From: Liopterus haemorrhoidalis
Lineage: Eukaryota > Arthropoda > Insecta > Coleoptera > Dytiscidae
DNA: 64,000 nucleotides
Assembly: GCA_963971575.1 (NCBI GenBank)
Contig: OZ020617.1
Location: forward strand, 22,343,403-22,407,402
Direction of reading: 5' to 3'
Shown: one piece after another, positions 56,560 to 64,000 of the stretch
Numbering within the stretch: position 1 is the stretch's first letter
Layout of the letters: each line of letters opens with the position of its first letter
Notes under the pieces: model-generated
Told to the model about the DNA's origin: nothing
Database searches by the model: none
What the model saw: the letters and a program-made list of their open reading frames with translations, nothing else
Program-made: the position numbers and the translations under genes

Positions 56560-56795
56560 TGCCAGATAACTCTGATGTGTTAAAGATTTTGTGTGTAGTT
56601 ATAACGTTCCTAATGTATTCAAAGACATATGTGATTGTTTTCTCGGCCTGCTCTGATGATATATTTTTTTGAACCAATACATTTCTGACAAAATATGAAA
56701 AACTTCTAAAATGAAAAAGAGAATGGTGGAATCAACTACTTAGATCAGCTCTGAATAATACTGAGTTGGGTTGTTTTTGAGAAACTGGGACATAT
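56560..56795. other. Short non-coding spacer
   Basis: May include the unidentified right end of the mariner. Nothing else is seen. Confidence 0.35.
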
Positions 56796-56799
56796 TTTA

Positions 56800-57110
56800 T
56801 GTAACCTACAGATTTCGATATCACTGAAAACCAAAGTGTACGATTCGTGCATCCTCCCTGTTGCAACATATGGACTGGAAACGATAACGTTGGAAAACTA
56901 CAGCATTGACAGAGTAAAATGTACACAAAGGGTAATGGAGCGTATAATACTTGGCTCAAGATTGCGGAACATAATCTGAAATGCTGAAATTTGTTAACAC
57001 AACAAAATTAGAAACGTAATACAGTGCAAATCGAACCTCATATGGAGCTGGACGGGACACGTAGCAAAACAGGACGCAACTAGTTATACAAGCAAGATAT
57101 ACTCATCAGG
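56800..57110 (+). pseudogene. LINE ORF2 C-terminal fragment
   Basis: Reads SLKTKVYDSCILPVATYGLE, TITLENYSIDRVKCTQRVME, RIILGSRLRNII, then (after stops) LIWSWTGHVAKQDATSYTSK. The KxxVYDxCILPVxTYGxE...MERxxLGxxLR...WxGHVA pattern is the LINE thumb/tail region. Truncated on both sides. Confidence 0.68.
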
Positions 57111-59235
57111 AATCGTGATGCCGATCGATGGACTGACAGACGATAAACAAATATATAGCTATTTCACACTATTTTATGTTTACCTTCTATAACGCATTTG
57201 AACTACTCATACCACGTAAACTCGTTGTTTTGTGTTTATCTGTTATATCTGTATATATTCACATAAACGTATGTGTTTTTGTGTATGCGTTGCTTCCCAA
57301 AAGACAGAGCAGACAGACTGAAACCGAACGTTAATTCTCTCACAATGTTGACAATGCCCCCCCCCCCCAAGAAAAAATAATCTTTTTATATTATTAACTG
57401 TTAACATTTTAAAATTTTATTTTAATATGTTAAGATTCTTATTTCATTTTTAATTTAAATCTTTAAACCTAATATCTTGTTTATTTTTACACGCTCTGCT
57501 CAATTTGAATTCGCGCGATAGTTCACACCGCAGCGCTCCCATTTTTCGGGCATTCAACTATATTGCCCTAAGACACTGCCTACATTTGTATGTAACTCTC
57601 ATGCGCAGCATCGTTCGTTGTAACGTAGCTATACTCCCCATTAGGACATTGCCTAAAGCTATGAAATTAACTACACTATGACACGAACTAACTATTGAAT
57701 TGCGCCAATTATTGAAATGCGAATAAATTCATAGTATTTACATTTTTAGTTTGCTATTATTGTGACACAGTAATAAGTGAATAATAGCCAAATATGGATA
57801 AAAAAAGATATAGTTTTACGTATTTTGAATACTAGAAGGGCTTTGATATTCCAAGAATAACCTTTATTCAAAAACAATAGTAGACCATAACCCATAATGG
57901 CCTACTGTCTATAAATGCCATCTATAAATAAAGTTAAAAATAAAGAAGTTAAAAGCTATTTTAATAAAAATATGCACGAAATAAATTATTTGTGGAAGTG
58001 TAAAGAAAAATGCATTTTTCTGTTTCGCTTGTTTAATTTTTAAAGATATTGTTATCGACATAGAATGAGTCAAAAGATGTCGTTGATAAAAAAAAAAAAA
58101 AAATACGCGAGAAGGCTAAACAACATAACTATACTTAGTGCAGTGCATATTAAAAGCTATGTGAAATTTAATATTTCAGAAAAAACCGACATACGAAATC
58201 AGTTTGATCGGGCATTTAGACCCTCGATTGTAAAGTATAATGAAACGGTCGATAAAAATCGGTGTATAATTAACAAAATATTACATATTATAAAGTTTTG
58301 TATAGGCGGTTGAAATTTTTTATGCACTGCATCAAAGGCTATTTGCGCCTACACAGCCCAATAAATGTTACATGGTTGATCTGAACAATCTTCAATATGA
58401 AAACAACAGTGTATAACTGGTAAGCTTTTGTTTTTATGTTATTATAATTTAATCTTGCCCCTCCAGTTGTTTAGTCCTGGAGCCGCCACTGTCCATCAGT
58501 AAATGAATACGAGGCGAGGAAGAAGAAGAATTCAAAATCGCGTTTAATTTAAACACAGTTTTCCTTTAATCGCATCAATGCCTATATCTGCTATTAAAAA
58601 CACGATTACTTCCTGAATATAATCCGTGTCAACATATACTTAACACTGGTGGAATAAATATTGACTTCGTATTTTTTTAGTACAACATTTTGTGACATAA
58701 ATGGTCGTAGATCTAAATTTACTCTATTAAGTAGAAATAAAAGATCTTTAATGTGTAGATATTTAAGTCTGGAACTGAATGCTTAGACACGATCAACTTA
58801 GTTTAGCTGAGAATAAGGAAGCAAATAAACAGAAAAAAAGAATAAAAGTAAATAATGTTATTTGAGCTTCAGAAATAATGTAATGTCAAGATGTACACAA
58901 AGATAATATAAAATAATGAAACAACTGAGAAAATGACTTCATATCTCAATTTTCTACAAACTATTTTTATTCTTTAGAAAAATTTATAACTACAATAATT
59001 TATTTTCAGTATTTTTACTTTATACTATTCTTACCCCTTTCCTCTATCTCTCATTTCCTTGTAGGTATTAATTGGTTTTAAGTACTGGGATATCTTTCTT
59101 ATGACTATTTACCATTAATTTGGAAAGAAATTAATTTTTCACATATTTCTTAGTTTTTGTAGAGTGTGAAGTGTTGTCAATTACAAAAATTGAGGTAGAC
59201 AATCGATGTGCAGGAGATTTTCAACTTAATATAAA
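57111..59235. other. Non-coding DNA with a poly-C run and a hAT-like end
   Basis: A run of about 12 C lies at 57357-57368. GTCCTGGAGCCGCCACTG, ending at 58491, is the inverse of CAGTGGCGGCTCCAGGAC, a typical hAT terminus, but its partner is not found. The 82-codon frame at 58065-58313 has no recognisable motif. The rest is AT-rich. Confidence 0.4.
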
Positions 59236-59870
59236 ACTAGGTTATTACCCGTCAACAATGACGGATTTATAATATAAAAATTTCAATTGTTTGTATTTGT
59301 GTTTGGTGTTATTTTTGAACGTATCTTAAGTCAGGTATTCAGCCAATCACGGGAGAGGGTGTCACCTGTCAGCCAATCAAGATACAGAATGTCCCCAGTT
59401 AGCCAATCACGAGAACCTTAGGAAAAATTGACGTCACAAAGTTACAGACACTTGCTAATTATATTTTTACAATTATTTATTCATAAACTTTTAACGGTGG
59501 AAAATGATTCATTTTTACTCAGTACATTACATTGATTTTGTTAAAACTAAAAATAATTTGAGCCGTTAATTTATTCCTACGAAATCCTAGACATTTCTGT
59601 ATATAATTATATTCGTAGATTCTTAGAGAAAAAATCTGCAAAATATTGTTCATATCGGTTAAAGGATATAGGCGTGTCTAGAGTTTCTCGTTTATGTCTA
59701 CGAAACCCTAAACATTTCTATTTGTAATTTTATTTACAGTTTTTTAGAGAATAAATCTGCAAAATATTGTTCATATCGATTAATAGATATAGAAGTGTCT
59801 AGAGTTTCTTGTTTATGCTTACGAAACTCTAGACATTTCTAAACGCCTTTTTTGTGCTTCGCTCAATATG
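59236..59870. repeat. Array element, family 2, second copy
   Basis: Starts ACTAGGTTATTACCCGTCAA then CAATGACGG, like the copy at 9250. The same CCAAT/TGACGTCA module is at 59340-59440 (here with three AGCCAATCA words). About two to three 121-bp units follow to about 59845. The 3' junction differs from the first copy: a hairpin-forming TTTTTGTGCTTCGCTC ... GCACAAAAAG segment follows at 59858-59920. No coding. Confidence 0.75.
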
Positions 59871-59999
59871 CAAGCCTCGGGTCCGCCTCGGCAACAACAT
59901 CTGCGCTCAGCACAAAAAGAGCGTGTTCTACTCCTATTAATATAATATACTATTTTTGGGATTCGTGAAATATCTATTTGAAAATCATTTGAGTGCATA

Positions 60000-60195
60000 T
60001 CAACCTATAGAATAATCTAAAGACGTACCAAAAATAACAAATACGGAACTAGCCCTCTATGCGGATGATACTGCAGTTTACAAGTTATCCTGAAGAATTG
60101 ACACAATTGTATATTAAAAATCAGCTGTGGCCACCACAGGACCGACCGCCATCACAAAGTACTTAAATCTTAACAAAACAATCAGTACAAAATCT
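60000..60195 (+). pseudogene. Jockey-like RT motif C fragment
   Basis: A very short LINE relic: DVPKITNTELALYADDTAVY then KLS, and YLNLNKTISTK at the end. PxxxxxELALYADDTAVY is the Jockey-type catalytic motif C with both Asp residues kept, but nothing else of the enzyme remains. Confidence 0.6.
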
Positions 60196-60251
60196 TAAAT
60201 ATGAAGTTTCATAAAAATCCATTTAGCCGAATTTGCTCTGCACGTGTACAC

Positions 60252-60302
60252 GGACCGACAGACAGACCGATAGACAGACAGACAGACAGGCCGACAGACA
60301 TT
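60252..60302. repeat. GACA-type microsatellite
   Basis: Imperfect run of ACAGACAGACCGA/GACA units. Confidence 0.8.
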
Positions 60303-60523
60303 ATGCTTAAAATAGTCAAATGTTATGTAGAGACCTCAGTTCGTGGAGATCCATCGGAATCTCGTAATGTCAAAATCGGTATGATCACAATACCTCCCTG
60401 ATATATGTTGACGGTCGATAAAAATACAAGCATAAACGTATCAAACACAAACTATTGTAAATATTGAAATCACAGGTATAAGTACATTTTATAAAATGTA
60501 ATTCTATTATTTATTGATTAGAT

Positions 60524-60665
60524 GAGTTACGTCCGTAAGTTAGTAATTATAGTTGATAGATAATGGGATTCGGACCAGTCAGAAAAGAAAAGTTTTATTT
60601 TCTGACTGGTGTGAATCCCATTATCTATCAACTATAACTATTATTTATCATTAACTTGTACGTCG
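60524..60665. mobile_element. Fold-back element, ~140 bp
   Basis: The core arms TAGTTGATAGATAATGGGAT then TC, and CAGTCAGAAAA, are mirrored at 60598-60640. A short GAAAAGTTTTATT-type loop separates them, with a less perfect outer pair (ACGTCCGTAAGTTAGTAATT-like). It would form one long hairpin. No coding. It is probably a MITE, but a target duplication is not evident. Confidence 0.65.
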
Positions 60666-60749
60666 GTCGTCTGTTATCAATAAATAATGTGGATGTTTTT
60701 TTTTTCTGCCTTTTTAACACACTCAAAATCTGGTTGTAAATTTAATGTA

Positions 60750-61668
60750 CGAGGCCTGTTCAAAAAGTATCGCGAATTTTGTGTTTTTTCAAAAATGTAT
60801 TTATTCATGAATATCTATTTTGTCCCCTTCAAAGAAATCCCCACCAGATATTATACACTTGTGCCAACGTTTTTTCCAATCCTCAAAGCACTTGAAAAAA
60901 TCATTTTTTGTGATCTTGTTCAGCTCCTCCTTCGATGCCGATAGCCAAATCTTTACTTTATCTTCTCACTCGTAGCGTAGCGTCGTCCTTTCATGGGCCT
61001 CTTCAGTTTCGGGAACAAGAAAAAGTCACATGGGGCCAGATCTGGGGAATACGGTGTCTGCGGCATTATTAGTATGTTGTTTTTGGCCAAAAATTCGCGC
61101 GCAAGCAACGATGTGAATTTCGCGGCGACCCGTCTCATGCCCACATCATTGGTAAAAATCGAATGGCACGAGCCAATCGATATGTTTAGGTCCACAGCAA
61201 CTCCTCTAACGGTGATTCGACGATTGGCCAATACTATTTTCTTCACTTCATCAATGTTTTCGTCTGTTGTTGACGTGCTCGAGCGTCCGGCACGCTCTTC
61301 GTCGTTCACATCTTCTCGGCCCTCTGAGAACATTTTGTACCACCGATAAACGTTACTTCGGTCCAAGGTAGCTTCACCATATGCCACAGTCAACATTCGG
61401 AATACGTCCGCGCACTTAATTTTGTTTTTCACACAAAATTTGATACAGATTCTTTGATTCATTTTTTGGTATAGGCAAAAATCGAAGACGAGCCAAAACA
61501 CGTGCAAGCAAAGCAACTGTCAAAAATTAACTGAACATTCAAAATGGACGAACTTGTCGGCATAAGTGAGAGACATGAGTACCAACATAACGCCACAAAA
61601 AAATCGAAAATCGAATATACGTAACACGCGGAAATTCAAAATTCGCGATACTTTTTGAACAGACTTCT
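60750..61668 (-). mobile_element. Mariner with internal deletion, TA-flanked
   Basis: Ends CGAGGCCTGTTCAAAAAGTA then TCGCGAATTTT, and the inverse of AGAAGTCTGTTCAAAAAGTA then TCGCGAATTTT. The inverted repeat is nearly perfect over 31 bp. TA lies outside each end (60748-60749 and 61669-61670). Length is 919 bp, shorter than an autonomous mariner (about 1.3 kb) because the middle of the transposase is gone. Confidence 0.9.
60801..61462 (-). pseudogene. Mariner transposase lacking its catalytic core
   Basis: Starts MNQRICIKFCVKNKIKCADV at 61462. The DNA-binding part continues YGEATLDRSNVYRWYKMFSE, EERAGRSSTSTTDENIDEVK and RITVRGVAVDLNISIGSCHS. It then joins in frame to LLAREFLAKNNILIMPQTPY then SPDLAPCDFFLFPKLKRPMK. 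The first two catalytic Asp blocks are deleted and only the third (APCDFF) is left. The frame stays open across the junction to about 60953. The remaining C-terminus (SKEELNKITKNDFFKCFEDW, GGDFFEGDKIDIHE) is reached after a frameshift and stops at 60801-60803. A shortened protein with an intact DNA-binding half could be made. Confidence 0.85.
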
Positions 61669-61670
61669 TA

Positions 61671-64000
61671 TAAGTTTATAAATTAAGAAAATGTACATAG
61701 AAGTTTAGGAATATGTATATTGCAGTATCTATCAAATATTTGATATTTTATGTAAGACATGGCAATAAAGATATTATTTATAGAATAATAAAATGCATAT
61801 TTTCTGCACTTTACTATAACCCAACGTTACAAAAACGTCGCACTTGTTGTCATAGGATTAAAGATTCATGTATGTGTATTGAACTAATAATATCTTATAG
61901 TTGATCATAAAAGGATTATCTCTTTGCTTTAGGTTTCCAATCTTCAAAGCTGTATATATAAATAATGTTCAGCTTGTGATGTTCTCTTAAATATGCAATT
62001 TGTTTATTTTATTTATTTATTTATTATATAAATAGCCGCCCACTGTCGAGGCTTCATTGGCTATCCCTATCTACGCCCCTAATCAATATCATTATTTTTG
62101 ACTTATTTATCCTATTTATTCATTTTCAGTATTTCAGCAAAAAAAATTAGTGAAATTTAGTAATGTGTCTCATTCTCAGCATTCCTTCGTTTGTGAATGC
62201 AGTTTGTGTAGAAACAAAGTACTACGGTTTCCTGATGAATACTCTGAAGTAAGTCAAAAGACAAATATATGGGTGGTGTGCATATGGGTGGTTAGTAAAT
62301 AAATTACTCAATTTATCACTAGTCGAATGGCGACACAAAAGCATTTCTAAAAGGGACTGTGAACAAATTCCATTGCCACATTTTTTTACAGTTTTTGCGC
62401 AAAAAAAAATATACATGAAAACTGTTTTATACTTATAAAAGAATTGCTAAAAATAAAATTCGTTCAAAGTACATTAGAAAACCTATTCAAAAAGTATTAA
62501 ATATATTTTTAAAACTATGTTTCTTTAAATAATTTTCTTATGAATTCGTTTTATTTCTTGCTCACATTTAATATAGTTATGCACCAATTTTATTTTGAAT
62601 GAACCTGGTTAAATGAAAAAACGGAAGCAATATTTTTCATCGTGGGTGTAGGAAAAATCTATTATGAACGATCAATGTTAAACTTAAATATTAGAAATAA
62701 GATTCTGTTCAAAACTAATGAAACGAAACTTTGTAAAGCAGGGGTACTCAAAACATGGCCTTTGTGACACTAATAATTCACAAAAACATATTTTTTTTAA
62801 ATATATGTGTAGTAGCACATGACATAGAAAAGAGAAAAATTATCAAATAAAGAATATATGCAGCAAGAATCATCTCCGTCTTAGGAACAAATGTGTTTCA
62901 GAGGGAAGTACTCGACTAAAAAATGAAAATAAAAATTACGGATTATCATATAAAGCAGCCGTGGCCCACTAATTGTTTTCTGATTTATTCCCTGGCTTCC
63001 ATGTTGGATAGCGAAAGATTTTACTAGTTTATATATCACCCATATACAAAAACTGGGATATAAAAAATAGTGGACTAATTATCATATACAGGCTGTTTGT
63101 TTGAAACGGGGCACCCCGAAAATCTCCTTTATTTGTAAAGATACAAAAAATCTTCAGAACAAAAGTTAAACTAGACAAAAAGGCCCATCTAAAGGTTACT
63201 ATAAGAATTCTGAGGCACTTCCGGTTTCACCGGAAATGATGTCAACTTTTGATCTAGCATAGGGAATCGATAATTTTATATTTTTTTCCTAAAATTACAT
63301 TAAATTAGCTTTACAATGACACCAAAAAGTCATATTTTTATGTTAACCATTTCAAAATGGCGACCATTTATTTACAAAATAATAATCAACATAAGTTTTA
63401 CAAAGTTGAACGCAGCAAGCTTTGAAAACAATAAAAAAAGAAACAAAATATCTCTAAAATAAACAATAATGGTGGTTTGATCGAATATTTGTTTTGTTTT
63501 TGTTTTTTTTAAATAATTGTAAAAAGTTATAGTTTTTTTTTTCTAAATAGTCAAATAGTTTATTTTATATAATTATGAAATATGAAGCATGGTCAATAAT
63601 GTTTGGGAAACACTGATCTAGAGTAGTAAAAACTTTATGAATATACAGCTAATCAGGCGCGTACCCGGGAAGTCTCTAAAAGAATATTATTAAAATATTC
63701 TTTTATACAAGATTAATTATTTGGAATTTGTTATATTTCATTTTGTGAATCTTATTTTTAGACTGAAGATGATTGGATACTAACAATTTAAGGTGCGTTC
63801 ACGATACAATTTGAACTAATATAGAGTAAGTTAACTCATTGAGATAATTGCCTTTAGCATTTATTTATTTTTTTTACCGGATTAAACAATAACCCAGACC
63901 TAGATTAATAGAACTCGAAATTAGGAAATTTAAATCGGTTTTAAGCAATCGGGAATTAAATACTAAATGCTACAACTAAACAATTTCCATTAAAAAATAA
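61671..64000. other. Non-coding AT-rich DNA to window end
   Basis: No gene is recognised. (TTTA)n-like tracts lie at about 62008-62025. GCTATCCCTATCTACGCCCC at about 62062 and CAGGGGTACTCAAAACATGG at about 62739 resemble hAT-type borders but are unpaired. The stretch at 63088-63250 (CAGGCTGTTTGTTTGAAACG, GGCACCCCG ... TTCCGGTTTCACCGGAAATG) looks like part of a dispersed repeat with a small CCGGTTTCACCGG hairpin; I cannot name its family. Confidence 0.4.

Noticed and set aside
58065..58313. 82-codon plus-strand frame as a small gene
   Set aside because: Its start lies in an A-run low-complexity tract and no motif is seen.
63088..63250. Possible mariner terminus (CAGGCTGTTTGTTTGAAACG)
   Set aside because: No inverted partner and no transposase nearby; family not identifiable.

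Overview
The window is AT-rich, intron-era eukaryotic DNA, and I find no host protein-coding gene or structural RNA gene in it. It reads as a transposon graveyard. The mix is typical of an arthropod, most likely an insect: several mariner and Tc1-like elements, hAT elements with exact 8-bp target duplications, a Penelope-like element, R2-group, RTE-like and CR1/Jockey-like LINE fragments, a tRNA-derived SINE, and many MITEs. I cannot name the species.

Layout. 1-2.1 kb has LTR-like signals but no coding. 2.4-2.8 kb is a MITE, and 2.86-4.49 kb is a complete Tc1-like element whose transposase gene carries a small phase-0 intron. 5.6-6.2 kb is a LINE tail, 6.50-6.62 kb a perfect-ended palindromic MITE, and 6.7-7.6 kb a broken DD41D mariner-type transposase. 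9.13-11.69 kb is a hAT element (C-terminal transposase remnant, near-exact TSD) that holds a 121-bp tandem array element. 12.3-20.3 kb is a run of LINE fragments: RT tails, an R2-group C-terminus with restriction-like endonuclease, an RTE RT and a CR1-like RT, plus a hAT-type MITE with a 39-bp minisatellite.

20.66-25.24 kb holds two copies of an unclassified element built around a ~290-bp tandem array; a third, larger copy (about 12 units) lies at 48.5-52.8 kb inside a second Tc1-like element. 26.47-26.97 kb is a hAT element containing a SINE. 27.5-31.25 kb is the centrepiece: a Penelope-like retroelement with one intact 813-codon reverse transcriptase/GIY-YIG reading frame, bracketed by direct and inverted pseudo-LTR pieces that each carry a hammerhead-ribozyme-like core.

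31.4-34.5 kb has two minus-strand LINE fragments and a Harbinger-like MITE. 36.6-37.7 kb is an LTR-like, GC-richer region with a minisatellite. 38.3-39.6 kb is a complete but inactivated DD41D mariner. 40.26-44.8 kb is a nearly full-length CR1/Jockey-type LINE on the minus strand with a PHD-finger ORF1, interrupted by a second LINE tail. 46.6-57.1 kb has a Penelope relic, the second Tc1 element with its nested array, three mariner-type elements and a LINE tail. The end of the window has a second copy of the 121-bp-array family, a fold-back element and an internally deleted mariner at 60.75-61.67 kb; nothing is recognised after that.

Most coding remnants are dead (frameshifts, stops, truncations). 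The Penelope reading frame is the one clearly intact gene. The most likely undescribed material is the pair of array-bearing element families that share a common head sequence, the conserved intron of the Tc1-like transposases, and the pseudo-LTR/ribozyme arrangement of the Penelope element.
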